NCBI GenBank assembly: GCA_014730295.1
Contig: WJIN01000331.1
Span: forward strand, 1-40,011
Direction: 5' to 3'
From: Promethearchaeota archaeon
GTDB lineage: Archaea > Asgardarchaeota > Lokiarchaeia > Sigynarchaeales > SOKP01
Length of the DNA stretch: 40,011 nucleotides
The position numbers and the translations under genes were made by a program. How positions within the stretch are numbered: position 1 is the first letter of the stretch; the number at the start of each line of letters is the position of its first letter. The notes under the pieces are model-generated. The model ran no database searches, was not told where the DNA came from, and was given only the letters and a program-made list of their open reading frames with translations. Below, piece after piece: positions 8,380 to 18,018 of the stretch.

Positions 8380-9198
8380 ATGTCTGATGTTTTAATATCT
8401 ATATTGCAAATACTTGGTTGGACTGGTCTATTCTTTTTAGGATATTTATTACTGGCATTTGTTATAGGAACTGCCAAAAAAGATAATTCATTGATAGATC
8501 GCTTTTATCCAGGTGGATTTATGCTAATTGCATGGTCAACCTTAATCTTAAAAGGAACTTTCGATTTGCGACAAATAATAATCACTATTTTAGTTACGAT
8601 CTGGGGTATTAGGCTCGGGACATATGTCACTATTAGAAACTGGGGGAAGGGTGAGGACAAACGATATCAAAATATGCGAGAACGATGGGGAGACAAAGTA
8701 CTTATAAATAGTCTTCTTCGCATCTATCTCTTTCAAGGATTAATAATTTTTTTGGTTGTCTCTCCGGTGACATATATTAATGTTGTTGATAATCCGAGAA
8801 TTTGGTGGTTAGATCTTATTGGGATTGGCGTCTGGGCAATCGGGTTTTATTTTGAAACGGTAGGAGATTATCAATTATATGTATTCTTAAATAATCCAGA
8901 AAATCAGGGAAAGGTTTTTGATAAAGGATTATGGCGTTATACTCAGCATCCAAACTATTTTGGAGAAGTTACTCAATGGTGGGGAATCTTTTTAATAGCA
9001 ATGAGCGTTGCACTTAAAATATATTTTCCCTATGGATTTATAACGATTATGGGGCCAATAATTATAACATATATGATCATTAATGTTTCTGGTGTCAGAT
9101 TATTGAATAAACAATTTGAAGGTGATAGTGAATATGCTAAATATAAGCGCCGAACAAGCCAATTTATTCCATTGCCACCTAAAAAAGATACCGAATAA
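8380..9198 (+). CDS. DUF1295 (steroid 5-alpha-reductase-like) membrane protein
   Basis: A 272-residue polytopic membrane protein with about six to seven spans. The C-terminal half carries the DUF1295 signature: FYFETVGDYQLYVF, then GLWRYTQHPNYFGEVTQWWG, the pattern shared with steroid 5-alpha-reductases and isoprenylcysteine methyltransferases, where it binds the cofactor. The DUF1295 family is thought to act on lipids or hydrophobic substrates, but the substrate here is unknown. The ATG has a good ribosome site (GAGGGAG, about 10 bases upstream). It faces the acyl-CoA synthetase gene tail to tail. Confidence 0.85.
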   Translation: MSDVLISILQILGWTGLFFLGYLLLAFVIGTAKKDNSLIDRFYPGGFMLIAWSTLILKGTFDLRQIIITILVTIWGIRLGTYVTIRNWGKGEDKRYQNMRERWGDKVLINSLLRIYLFQGLIIFLVVSPVTYINVVDNPRIWWLDLIGIGVWAIGFYFETVGDYQLYVFLNNPENQGKVFDKGLWRYTQHPNYFGEVTQWWGIFLIAMSVALKIYFPYGFITIMGPIIITYMIINVSGVRLLNKQFEGDSEYAKYKRRTSQFIPLPPKKDTE

Positions 9199-9329
9199 AA
9201 TAATTTTCCTTTCTTTTTCTTTTTGAATTCTGATTAAAAATGACCTAAAATCATTTAACTAATTTCTAAGATTTTAAATATAAAAAAACAAGGAATTAAT
9301 AGGAAAAAAAGACAAATTGAGATTAAATT

Positions 9330-11099
9330 TTATTCTTTGTATAACGGATCCGCTTCTTGTAATGCCCTTCGTTGTACTTTTCCCAAAACATTTTTGGGAA
9401 CTTCGGGAATAAATTCAATCTGAGTTGGCACTTTCCACCTTGTGAGGTTTTCCTTAGCCCAATCGATAAGTTCTTGTTCTGTGATTTTTCCTTGATAACC
9501 AGGCTCCAATGCCACCCACGCTTTGATAATCTCTCCTACTTTCCCTTCTGGATCGGGAAGCCCTGCAACAGCAGCCTCATTGACCGCTTCATTTCTCATT
9601 AAGAATTCTTCTACTTCCTTTGGAAACACAGAATGACCTGCCATCTTAATAAGCTGTTTCTTTCGGTCTCGAATGGTTACCAATCCATCATCTCTCATAA
9701 AGCCGATATCTCCAGTTCGTAGCCAAATTCTTCCATCCCATTCTTGAAGTGTGGTGGCAGTCTCTTCAGGTCTGTTTAAATATCCTTTCATAACTTGGGG
9801 ACCGCAAACACATATCTCTCCAGTATTCTCTTCTCCATATTTTGAACCGGGAAGACCATTTGCAATTGGTCCATCGCTTAGATCATCTGCTTCTGCGCTA
9901 AAAATACCCCAGTCTGTTCCCGGTATTGGCATACCGATATTACCTAAAGGACTTTCTCCAAAGAGACTTCCCGAGCTTACAACCGGACTGGCCTCAGAAA
10001 GTCCATATCCTTCAACAATCTTTCCACCAGTATTCTCTTCAAATGCTTCTTGAACTGGAGCGTGGAGTGGACCCGCACCGGAAATGCATTTTTTAATTTT
10101 ACCCATAATATCATAATCATCTAAATCGGGAAATTCCGCTAGTCGCTTGAATAGAATTTCTGCCCCAACATATGCAACTCCCTCTGGAGCAGGCAGCTTC
10201 TCAATTGTTTCAACTAATTCCTCAGTCTCTGGAGGCCGTGGAAAGAGCATCATCCATCCTCCTAGACCAATACATGCATTCATTACCGCAGTCATCCCAA
10301 AGGAATGAAATAATGGTAAAACACCTAAATCTGCTATTCCAGGTTGTTCTCCGCCCAGCCATTCCACACATTGAATTGCATTTGAAACTACATTGAAATG
10401 GGTAAGATTTGTTGCTTTAGGCACACCAGTTGTCCCACCTGTCATTATATAGGTTGCAGTATGCTCTGTGGGATCAAACGAAATATAGGGTAATTTTGCG
10501 GGGGTGTTTAGTAATTCAACAAAATCATAGCAAGGTTCAAAATCAACTTTTCCTTTCGGTATTTTACCTACTAGCTTCCCAATGAATTTCAAAACTGAAG
10601 AAATCCCTGAAGCCAGATCGGCAATGTTTGTAGAGATAATGAATTCTAAATTGATTTTTTGGATAATTGGTTTGACTAATTCATCATATAACGCATCAAG
10701 AACAATGAGGGCTTTAGCCTCAGTTATTTCTATATGATGTAAAACCTCAAGAGGTTTATAAGTCGGATTTATTCCCGTCGCAATTGCTCCGATTTTAGCA
10801 CATGCGAAATAACTAATAACATATTGGAAACTATTTGGGAGCAGAAAACCAACGCAATCTCCTTCCCTTAGACCCAAATCATACAATGCCGTCGCAAGGG
10901 AGTCAATCATTTTTCCTGCCTCTTCATAAGTCATCCAAGACTCCAAAAACCACATCATATTCAAATCGCCATATTTTTCTCTCTGCCGTTCGAAAAACTC
11001 ACCTAGACTAAGCGATTCAAATTCTAAATTTTTTTTAACTTCTTCGGGCCACCATTTTTTAAACCATTGTTTTTTTTCATCTACATGCCATTTTTTCAT
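9330..11099 (-). CDS. AMP-forming acyl-CoA synthetase (long-chain fatty acid:CoA ligase-like)
   Basis: An ANL-superfamily enzyme that activates a carboxylic acid with ATP to an acyl-AMP and then usually transfers it to CoA. Length 589 is normal for the family. Visible motifs: the ATP P-loop TGGTTGVPKATNLTH (usual final Gly replaced by Ala), the EGYGLSEASPVV A5 motif, WLRTGDIGFMRDDG, the hinge DRKKQLIKMAGHSVFP and the C-terminal catalytic Lys region VPKNVLGKVQRRAL. It has no attached carrier domain. The substrate cannot be read from the sequence. It stands alone in its orientation between the DUF1295 and DUF6512-like genes. Because the beta-helix cassettes nearby resemble the membrane part of an adenylation-dependent ligase, it is a candidate activating partner, but this is speculation. 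Confidence 0.92.
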   Translation of the reverse strand: MKKWHVDEKKQWFKKWWPEEVKKNLEFESLSLGEFFERQREKYGDLNMMWFLESWMTYEEAGKMIDSLATALYDLGLREGDCVGFLLPNSFQYVISYFACAKIGAIATGINPTYKPLEVLHHIEITEAKALIVLDALYDELVKPIIQKINLEFIISTNIADLASGISSVLKFIGKLVGKIPKGKVDFEPCYDFVELLNTPAKLPYISFDPTEHTATYIMTGGTTGVPKATNLTHFNVVSNAIQCVEWLGGEQPGIADLGVLPLFHSFGMTAVMNACIGLGGWMMLFPRPPETEELVETIEKLPAPEGVAYVGAEILFKRLAEFPDLDDYDIMGKIKKCISGAGPLHAPVQEAFEENTGGKIVEGYGLSEASPVVSSGSLFGESPLGNIGMPIPGTDWGIFSAEADDLSDGPIANGLPGSKYGEENTGEICVCGPQVMKGYLNRPEETATTLQEWDGRIWLRTGDIGFMRDDGLVTIRDRKKQLIKMAGHSVFPKEVEEFLMRNEAVNEAAVAGLPDPEGKVGEIIKAWVALEPGYQGKITEQELIDWAKENLTRWKVPTQIEFIPEVPKNVLGKVQRRALQEADPLYKE

Positions 11100-11198
11100 T
11101 TTGCATCACATTTTCCATAGTAAAATTTTGCCATCTTATTGTCTTATTGGTTTTTCTCATTTTTAAGATTAACTTATTTCCCGAAGAAAAAATAGCTT

Positions 11199-11732
11199 TT
11201 ATATTGGTATCCCATACAAGCCAGTTAATGAATCTTGAAAAAGGGGTATTTGTGGGGGAAAATATGTGAATACTACGAAAAGAACACCAATAATTATAAT
11301 TCCAAACAATGAAATATATGAAATTTCAAGATTATATTCAGATTTCATCATAATTTTATAACTCACAAATTGACCAACATTTACAGCGAATATGAAACTG
11401 AAAATATCGAGCCAAAGTATATGCTCACCAATAATTGCAGTATAAGAATAAAAAAAGACCGGAATTATAAAAAGAATCAATAATGCTGAGACTAAATTCG
11501 CCAGAAAAAAGTTCTGTGATTCTTTATTAACATATCTATACTCAAGAATCCCAAAAAAGACTAAAGGCCAATATCCTAATTTCAAGTGTTCCCAAATACT
11601 TTCATTCACGGCACTGATGGCACCAACGGGAAGAAAATTTCCAGAAAGTTCAAAAAGAAAATGCAAAAATGAGCCAAACATAATAATGAAGATAGATCCA
11701 CCAATTTGCCATTTCAAAATTCTATTTCTCAT
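11199..11732 (-). CDS. DUF6512-like integral membrane protein
   Basis: A 177-residue protein with about five membrane spans. The N-terminal third carries HFLFELSGN, followed by AVNESIWEHLKLGYWP, which I recognise as the signature of DUF6512 membrane proteins known mainly from Bacillota. Function unknown. It lies 99 bases upstream of the acyl-CoA synthetase gene in the same direction, so co-transcription is possible. Family assignment rests on this motif and the overall size. Confidence 0.65.
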   Translation of the reverse strand: MRNRILKWQIGGSIFIIMFGSFLHFLFELSGNFLPVGAISAVNESIWEHLKLGYWPLVFFGILEYRYVNKESQNFFLANLVSALLILFIIPVFFYSYTAIIGEHILWLDIFSFIFAVNVGQFVSYKIMMKSEYNLEISYISLFGIIIIGVLFVVFTYFPPQIPLFQDSLTGLYGIPI

Positions 11733-11963
11733 TTTCGAATAGAAAATATTTATTTACTTAGAAGAAAAAAAGAATTTGAAAATTAAATAGGTATCTTCTT
11801 TCTCTAATAAAAAAAAGTTGCAATCTTGAGTTCTTTTTTAAGAAATTATAGTCAAGAATTTATTACACATAAACATTTACTCAAAAATACAAGTAAACCT
11901 GTAGAAATATTGATGACCTCACACCCTCAATTAAAAATAAATTTTGAATGATTTAAAAGGTAA

Positions 11964-12116
11964 TTACCCTTTCTCTCTATGCATTTTTGGCAAGTTTTTT
12001 CGTGGTTCTTTCGCTCTCTTAGGTTTTTCTTCTCGATTCTCAAGATTTTTTTCATCAACGGGCTGTTCTTTTTCCATCTTCTTTTGCTTCATTTTTTTCT
12101 TTTTTTCATGTTTCAT
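11964..12116 (-). CDS. Small highly basic protein (50 residues)
   Basis: A 50-residue Lys/Glu/Arg-rich protein with an N-terminal run of Lys, a QPVDE middle part and a KPKRAKEPRKNLPK C-terminal part. It has no hydrophobic core, so it is probably disordered and may bind nucleic acid or ribosomes. A strong ribosome site (AAGGAGTGA) sits about 7 bases before the ATG at 12116, which is why I consider it real. No family recognised. Confidence 0.55.
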   Translation of the reverse strand: MKHEKKKKMKQKKMEKEQPVDEKNLENREEKPKRAKEPRKNLPKMHREKG

Positions 12117-12251
12117 AATTTAATCACTCCTTAATAGGACTTTTGATTGGTTTCTACATTAGTTTATTTTAAGTGGAGCTAATAAAACTTAGCATTATAG
12201 CTTATTAAGCGGTTTAATATCTGAAGAGTTTAAATCGAGAATAAACCCAAC

Positions 12252-12416
12252 TTATTCCATAATCATTTTTGCTCCACATTCGGGACAGATCTCTTCTTAA
12301 CATGGTTTCCCAGCGGATCTTGTCTTAGTAGTCTTACAACGCGGGCAAACGCAGACTCCTCCAGGCCCAGAGACATATTTTGTCCCTCTCTGCGAATCAT
12401 TATCTTTATTGTCCAA
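12252..12416 (-). pseudogene. Zinc-ribbon protein interrupted by an in-frame TAA
   Basis: The frame starts at TTG 12416, 7 bases after a GAGGAG ribosome site, and reads GPGGVCVCPRCKT, then a basic GKPC segment, then EEICPECGAKM. This is the layout of a small archaeal zinc-ribbon family (GPGG-x-C-x-CP-x-CG, GVPC, KCP-x-CG). A TAA at 12297-12299 falls directly after GKPC, so only the first half would be translated. Both cysteine pairs and the reading frame are otherwise intact, suggesting a recent mutation, readthrough or a sequencing error. Confidence 0.55.
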
Positions 12417-12471
12417 ATGTATTCTCCTCTCGGTCTATAAGTTATATTTTTGCTTTATAATTTATTTTCTT

Positions 12472-13479
12472 TTATTTTAATTCGGTCATAACTTGTTCCA
12501 ATGGATTTTTCTCAATAAATTCTTCAACCATATCAAAATTGCTTGGGATACCTTCCCGTACTCCTGTTTCCCTTGCTTCAAACGCCCCTAAAGCAGCAGC
12601 AAATTTTGATGTTTTGTCAAGATTGTATTTATTCAGAGTTGCGACGATGATTCCGCTCATAAATGCATCCCCTGCACCAGTCATGTCTTCCACAGAGACA
12701 TCATACACATCGCTATTGATAACTTTTTTACCGTCCGATATAACAGATCCGTTTGATCCATTTGTTATAGCAACTAGATCCAATCCCTTGTCAATTAATG
12801 CCTTAATCATATGGATTGTATCCGTCTTTCCTGTATACGCTTGAGCTTCTTCTTTATTCAAAGATAGTATCTCTGAATTTGAGATTAGAATATCAGCCCA
12901 TTTTGGATTATTTTTAATAATGGACATACTTGGAGCACCGAATACCTTTCCTCCTTTTTCCTTAGTTAATTTTATACATTTTTCCACCGCTTCACAGCTA
13001 TGCTCTTTTGTCAGAGAAGTCCACGCAAGTGCTTTAATATTTTCAAATAAATTTTCATTAATATCCTCTGGTGAAATAAGGTCATTCGCTCCCTTATAGG
13101 CTAATATACTCCGGTCTTTTCCCCATTTCGTTTTTAAAATTACAGAAAATGCTGTTCTATCCTCTTCGGTTTGGTTTACATGGGAAATATCCACACCCCG
13201 ACCTTCCATATCATCAAGACACATCTTTGCCGAAAAATCCTTTCCTATCATCCCGATATAACTACTCGAAATCTTCATCATCGCGCAATCTGACGCGATA
13301 TTTGCAGCAGAACCTCCAGGAAAAAACCTCAAATTTTCAATGTTTAGTTTTTTACTATACTCAATGGCAGTGTATTTCTTTACTTCATCTTCTTTCAAAA
13401 GCTCGAATCTCAGTATATCTTCAATATCTATAATACAATCTAATGTACAACTCCCAATTGTTAATAATTCTAAACTCAT
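12472..13479 (-). CDS. PfkB-family carbohydrate/nucleoside kinase
   Basis: A ribokinase-fold kinase that phosphorylates a sugar or nucleoside with ATP or ADP. Length 335. The N-terminal substrate region has FFPGGSAANIASD (about 54-66), and the C-terminal signature DMTGAGDAFMSG contains the catalytic Asp and anion hole. Other PfkB landmarks, such as the SNSEILSLNKEEAQ block, are present. The substrate cannot be decided. It begins 43 bases after the PEP synthase stop with a strong ribosome site (AAAGGAGAGG), so the two genes probably form an operon. Confidence 0.88.
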   Translation of the reverse strand: MSLELLTIGSCTLDCIIDIEDILRFELLKEDEVKKYTAIEYSKKLNIENLRFFPGGSAANIASDCAMMKISSSYIGMIGKDFSAKMCLDDMEGRGVDISHVNQTEEDRTAFSVILKTKWGKDRSILAYKGANDLISPEDINENLFENIKALAWTSLTKEHSCEAVEKCIKLTKEKGGKVFGAPSMSIIKNNPKWADILISNSEILSLNKEEAQAYTGKTDTIHMIKALIDKGLDLVAITNGSNGSVISDGKKVINSDVYDVSVEDMTGAGDAFMSGIIVATLNKYNLDKTSKFAAALGAFEARETGVREGIPSNFDMVEEFIEKNPLEQVMTELK

Positions 13480-13522
13480 GTGGAATTTATCCTCTCCTTT
13501 ATATTATTATTATGAAAAAAAT

Positions 13523-15799
13523 CTATAACTCTCTCATTTTATTTAGTAAAAACCTTTTTTCAACTCGAGCAATTAATCTTCTTGTCGGCTCAATTCTGTC
13601 TGGATTTACACTTATACTCGTGATTCCATGCTTTACTAAAAATTCAACGATTTCTTCATAAACAGAAGGAGCTTGTCCGCATATTGAGACGGTCTTATTA
13701 TTGCGACGGCATCCCTTAATTACCATCTCTAAAGCTTTAAGAACTGCGGGATCTCTTTCATCAAACAATTCGCTAAGATTTTGATTGTCTCTATCAACAC
13801 CTAAGGTTAATTGTGTGAGGTCATTACTTCCGATGCTCACGCCATCCACATATTTGAGAAAATCGTCTATTAAAAATACGGTGCTAGGTACTTCAACCAT
13901 AATCCAGAGCTTAAATTCCTTGCTCCGAGCTAACCCGTTTTCTTTCATTATTTCAATAGCTTTCTTAAGAATTCGTTCAGTTCTTACAAATGGGAGCATA
14001 ACATGGAGATTCTTATGGTCATACTCATCTCTTACTTTTTTAATAGCTTTTAATTCTAGCTCAAACACCCTGCGACTTTTGACATTTCTATGGCATCCTC
14101 TGAATCCCAGCATAGGATTATTTTCTTTAGGTTCGGCTTTTTCCCCTCCTGGCAATTCTCTATATTCATTTGTTTTAAAATCGAGCGTTCTATAAACCAC
14201 GGGTTTTGGATCGAAAGCTGCAGCAACTTTGTTAATTCCATCTGCCAATTGGTTAGACCAATCTTCGCTTTTACCCTCTTTTATGGCCTTTTGCGGATGG
14301 ATTCCAATCTGAGCGGCTATAAATTCGGCTCGAAATAAGCCGACTCCATCCACATTTCTTTTCGCTACAGATTCAGCAGCATCGGGCGAAGAGAGATTTA
14401 CATATAGATTAGTCCCGGTAATGAGAGCAGATCTCGCAACCTTTTCATGAGTTTTTTTACTGCTTTCCTCTTCTACCATACTCTCTTGAATCCCTTGATA
14501 TACAACTCCTTTTTTCCCGTCTACAGTAACCTTGTCATTATCACTTAGTTTTTTTGTAGCCTCTCCTGTACCAACCGTGCATGGAATACCAAGTTCTCTT
14601 GAAACGATAGCGGCATGGCTAGTCATGCCTCCTTCATCTGTAATTATTGCTTGAGCTCTTTTCATCGCTGGAACCATGTCAGGAGTCGTCATAGTCGTTA
14701 CAAGCACATCTTCTGAGATAATTTTATCTAATTGACTTGCATCTTCGATAATTTTCACCGCCCCCGCCCCAATTCCTGGACTTGCCGCGAGACCTTTTAA
14801 AATAGGTTTAGCTTCCGTAGATTGTGCTGTTTGTGATTCTCCGTTTTCTTCAGGTATAGTAGTTATCGGTCGTGATTGAAGAATATAAAGCTTATCTGAA
14901 TATGCCCATTCAATATCTTGCCCTTCTCCCTTATAGAAATCTTCAATATCTTTTCCAATTTTAGCCAATTTAAGGATATTATCATCAGACAATTTTTGTT
15001 GACTTCCCTCTTTTTGCGAGAGATCAATTTCTTTTGTAGTATTTCCTTGGCGGATAATTTTAAAATCTTGATTTGAAACCTCCTTGTTTAGAATTTTCCA
15101 GTCTACAGGATCTACCAAATAAGTATCGGGAGTGATGCTTCCTGAGACAACTGCCTCGCCAAGCCCCATACCTGCTTCTATAAGTACTTGATCCTCGCCA
15201 GTAGAAGGATGCTTCGAAAACATAACACCCGCAACATCAGCATCGATTAATTTTTGCACTATCACAGAGATTCCTACATCCATATGATTAAAATTGTTAT
15301 TTTCTCTATAATATATAGCTCTGGCAGTAAAGAGACTAGCCCAACATTTTTTTATTGATTCCACATAATTTTCTTTATTTACGCCTAAATATGTCTCTTG
15401 TTGCCCCGCGAAACTTGCTTCTGGCAAATCTTCTGCCGTTGCAGAACTTCTAACCGCAACATTTAGTTCATTATTTCCATTTTTTAATTTATCAAAAGGT
15501 TTAAAAAATAAGTCATTAAACTCATCAGAGATATCTTGCTCTAAAAAAAGATGTTCAATTGTTTCCGATGCCTCTTGTAATTTATCTGTTTCTTCAACAT
15601 CCAGGCCTTTTAGGGTATCTTCAATTTTTTCTTTAATCTCCGTCTGTTCTATAAAATCGAAATATACCTTTGAAGTAATGGCATATCCTGGAGGAATAGG
15701 AAGATCGTGATCAACCATCGCACCCAAATTTGCTCCTTTTCCACCTACCGCATCGATATCGTCTTTATCAATTTCCTCAAACCATAAAATATCCTTCAT
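13523..15799 (-). CDS. ppsA: Phosphoenolpyruvate synthase (pyruvate, water dikinase)
   Basis: Converts pyruvate, ATP and water to PEP, AMP and phosphate, the entry to gluconeogenesis in archaea. The 758 residues show all three domains in order: the ATP-binding domain (GGKGANLGAM near residue 20 and RSSATAEDLPEASFAGQQET), the mobile phosphohistidine domain (DEGGMTSHAAIVSRELGIP, with the phosphorylated His) and the C-terminal PEP/pyruvate barrel (PMLGFRGCHR, GSNDLTQLTLGVDRD, and the catalytic Cys in SICGQAPS). Length and motifs are normal. The gene leads a probable operon with the PfkB kinase. A TATA-like box lies about 40 bases upstream. Confidence 0.96.
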   Translation of the reverse strand: MKDILWFEEIDKDDIDAVGGKGANLGAMVDHDLPIPPGYAITSKVYFDFIEQTEIKEKIEDTLKGLDVEETDKLQEASETIEHLFLEQDISDEFNDLFFKPFDKLKNGNNELNVAVRSSATAEDLPEASFAGQQETYLGVNKENYVESIKKCWASLFTARAIYYRENNNFNHMDVGISVIVQKLIDADVAGVMFSKHPSTGEDQVLIEAGMGLGEAVVSGSITPDTYLVDPVDWKILNKEVSNQDFKIIRQGNTTKEIDLSQKEGSQQKLSDDNILKLAKIGKDIEDFYKGEGQDIEWAYSDKLYILQSRPITTIPEENGESQTAQSTEAKPILKGLAASPGIGAGAVKIIEDASQLDKIISEDVLVTTMTTPDMVPAMKRAQAIITDEGGMTSHAAIVSRELGIPCTVGTGEATKKLSDNDKVTVDGKKGVVYQGIQESMVEEESSKKTHEKVARSALITGTNLYVNLSSPDAAESVAKRNVDGVGLFRAEFIAAQIGIHPQKAIKEGKSEDWSNQLADGINKVAAAFDPKPVVYRTLDFKTNEYRELPGGEKAEPKENNPMLGFRGCHRNVKSRRVFELELKAIKKVRDEYDHKNLHVMLPFVRTERILKKAIEIMKENGLARSKEFKLWIMVEVPSTVFLIDDFLKYVDGVSIGSNDLTQLTLGVDRDNQNLSELFDERDPAVLKALEMVIKGCRRNNKTVSICGQAPSVYEEIVEFLVKHGITSISVNPDRIEPTRRLIARVEKRFLLNKMREL

Positions 15800-16345
15800 A
15801 ATTAACCAAATTAAATTTCTTGTTCATTAAAATGTATATAAAAGAATTTTTTATTATTTCCCTTAATAAGTTATAAATTCCTTTTTAAGAGTGCATGGTT
15901 CTACGGAGATAAATACTTGGGAGAATCTGTAGTTGTTTAATCATATATACGCAGTTTGAGGTATTTATTAGAATTTAATCAAGCCCATTGGAGATCTCTG
16001 GGAGCAGATTTTCATTTGAGAAGGCAATTTCGCATAAAGTATATTTTCTGTGGAGAATTTGGGATTTTATAGGTAATGATATTCATATGGGAAAAATCAT
16101 TGAAATTAATATCTTGATGAAGTTTGTGGAATATGGAAGGATTACCCCTTATTCAAAGAAAAGAATACTAAAGAGATCATTAAAATGATAAGAAACCCAG
16201 ATGATGACGTCTCGCGATAATGAAATCACAATAGATTCGGTTAGTTATAAGATTTTAGGACAAAAAATTTCATTTGAAATAAATTTCCATTAATAAGTTT
16301 AAAATACAAAATTTATTAGTATCTAATTCCGACTTCACAATAAGA
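15800..16345. other. Long intergenic region; nothing convincing
   Basis: About 545 bases between the divergent PEP synthase and TSUP genes. It holds the PEP synthase promoter at the left. An open frame of 66 codons starting at TTG 15988 is present, but it has no ribosome site and no recognisable motif, and other frames here are broken. It may be a gene remnant. Confidence 0.4.
15833..15846 (-). promoter_or_regulatory. Putative TATA promoter of PEP synthase
   Basis: On the minus strand this reads TTCTTTTATATACA, a good archaeal TATA box centred about 40 bases before the ATG at 15799. Transcription would then begin roughly 10-15 bases before the start codon, giving the short leader common in archaea. 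Confidence 0.5.
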
Positions 16346-17107
16346 ATGGATACACTAATTTGGATATTTGTATTTATAATTGGGATGGTTGCTAGTTTCA
16401 TCGATAGCGCATTTAAAATGGGATATGGATTAGCCACACCTACGTTAATATTGCTCGGTTTCAACCCTATTATTGTAGTGTCAACATTATTATTTTCTCA
16501 ATTATTTGCAGGATTTACCAAAACAATATATTTTTCGATTTTCCATCATACGCCGTTTCTCGAAAATGAGCAGGAAATCCGCTTAAACATATATTATATT
16601 ATAACAGGCATGGCAGGAATGGTTGGAGCAATTATTCTGGTATATCTTTTATCTGAACTTTATGTGTTACTCTATATTGGAATAATGATCATTTTCGTAG
16701 GTATTATTACTATTTTAAATTTTAAGCTCAAATTTACCAATAGAAAATTTTATCTTATAAGTATAATAAGCGGATTTAATCAATCGATATCAGCTGCTGG
16801 ATATGGTCCACTCGCAACCTATCAAGAACTTATGAAGGATGGAGATTATAAAAAAACACGGGCGATCACCTCAATCTCTGAAGCTATCTTATCTGGTTTT
16901 GGGTTTTTATTATATTTTGTGTTATATGACCTACTATTCGACCAAATTCAGTTGATGATTATACTTATAACCACGGGAATGATATCAACCCCATTCGGAG
17001 CATTAACTTCCGATATCTTAAACAAAAAAAAATCGAAGATCATAATTGGCATTTCATCAATCATAATAGGAATCCTTTTAATATTGAGGATCTTCTCAAT
17101 TATTTGA
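16346..17107 (+). CDS. TSUP family (TauE/SafE) membrane transporter, copy 1
   Basis: A 253-residue protein with about eight membrane spans. It has the internal two-repeat pattern of TSUP anion exporters: FIDSAFKMGYGLATPTLILLG in repeat one and ISGFNQSISAAGYGPLATYQ in repeat two. Family members export sulfite, sulfoacetate or related small organosulfur anions; the substrate here is unknown. It is followed after 102 bases by a second TSUP gene in the same direction. It is the most divergent of the three copies in this window (for example Lys in FKMGYG). Confidence 0.88.
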   Translation: MDTLIWIFVFIIGMVASFIDSAFKMGYGLATPTLILLGFNPIIVVSTLLFSQLFAGFTKTIYFSIFHHTPFLENEQEIRLNIYYIITGMAGMVGAIILVYLLSELYVLLYIGIMIIFVGIITILNFKLKFTNRKFYLISIISGFNQSISAAGYGPLATYQELMKDGDYKKTRAITSISEAILSGFGFLLYFVLYDLLFDQIQLMIILITTGMISTPFGALTSDILNKKKSKIIIGISSIIIGILLILRIFSII

Positions 17108-17209
17108 TTTAGGTAGGGACAAATGGAATAAATGCTTTATTTTTAAAAATTTTCCATAAACAATAAATAAAAAATAATCTTAGATAAAACAAAAAAGGAG
17201 TTTGGAATC

Positions 17210-17986
17210 GTGGAAATCTCCATTGATATTTTGGCCATAATTATTATTTTAGGATTGATTGGTGCGTTTATCGACAACGCATTCGGTATGGGTTTCGGGA
17301 CTTTGACACCTATCCTAACAGCAATGGGATTTAAAACGATAGTTGTAGTTCCCGTTATTTTGATCGCCCAGATGAGTTCAGGCTTAAGTGGATCTGTATT
17401 CCATGCTATATTTCGCAATGTTGAATTGGATTCCAAGGAAAAACGAGATGTGAAAGTAACTGTACTCCTTACGGTAGCTGGTATGATTGGAATGACAGCA
17501 GCTATATTTCTTGCCATCAATCTCAATGAATTAGCAATAAACATTTATATTGGTTTTATGATTCTTGTTGTCGGTATAATAATGGTAAAAGAAATTGGAT
17601 TTCGTTTTTCGTGGAATAAAATGTATATAATCAGCGGATTAGCGTCTTTTAATAAGGCTATCTCAGGAGGAGGCTATGGCCCAATCACTACGTCGGGTCA
17701 AGTAATATCCGGAAGGGATCATGAGGAGTCGGTCGCAACCTCAGTAATATCGGAATCATTCCTTTCGGGATACGGATTTTTATTATATTTCCTATTCGAG
17801 GGATTTCAAAATATTGGTACCACTATAGACTTAATGATAGTTTTAATAATATCTGCGGTTATAGCCACACCATTAGGTGCGCTAACCGCTGACAGGCTTA
17901 ATAAAGGAAAAGCCAAGAAAATTATAGGATATGTCTCAATAGGGTTAGGCATTTTTACACTTATTAGACTTTTTTGGTATGTATAA
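17210..17986 (+). CDS. TSUP family (TauE/SafE) membrane transporter, copy 2
   Basis: A 258-residue TSUP protein with eight spans, GAFIDNAFGMGFGTLTP in the first repeat and FNKAISGGGYGPITTSGQV in the second, then FLSGYGFLLYF and ATPLGALTADRLN. The GTG start at 17210 is supported by AAGGAG about 9 bases upstream. It is closer to the third copy (25000-25785) than to its direct neighbour: both share FNKAISGGGYGP and GQ.-SGRD-ESVA. Copies 1 and 2 may be co-transcribed. Anion specificity cannot be read. Confidence 0.9.
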   Translation: MEISIDILAIIIILGLIGAFIDNAFGMGFGTLTPILTAMGFKTIVVVPVILIAQMSSGLSGSVFHAIFRNVELDSKEKRDVKVTVLLTVAGMIGMTAAIFLAINLNELAINIYIGFMILVVGIIMVKEIGFRFSWNKMYIISGLASFNKAISGGGYGPITTSGQVISGRDHEESVATSVISESFLSGYGFLLYFLFEGFQNIGTTIDLMIVLIISAVIATPLGALTADRLNKGKAKKIIGYVSIGLGIFTLIRLFWYV

Positions 17987-18018
17987 AACGAAAATACCGA
18001 AATACAATCAATATTAAT

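Noticed and set aside
9751..10053. 100-codon frame opposite the acyl-CoA synthetase
   Set aside because: A shadow of a strongly conserved gene; no motif or ribosome site of its own.
15988..16188. 66-codon open frame
   Set aside because: TTG start, no ribosome site, no motif and no neighbour context; kept only as a note in the intergenic entry.
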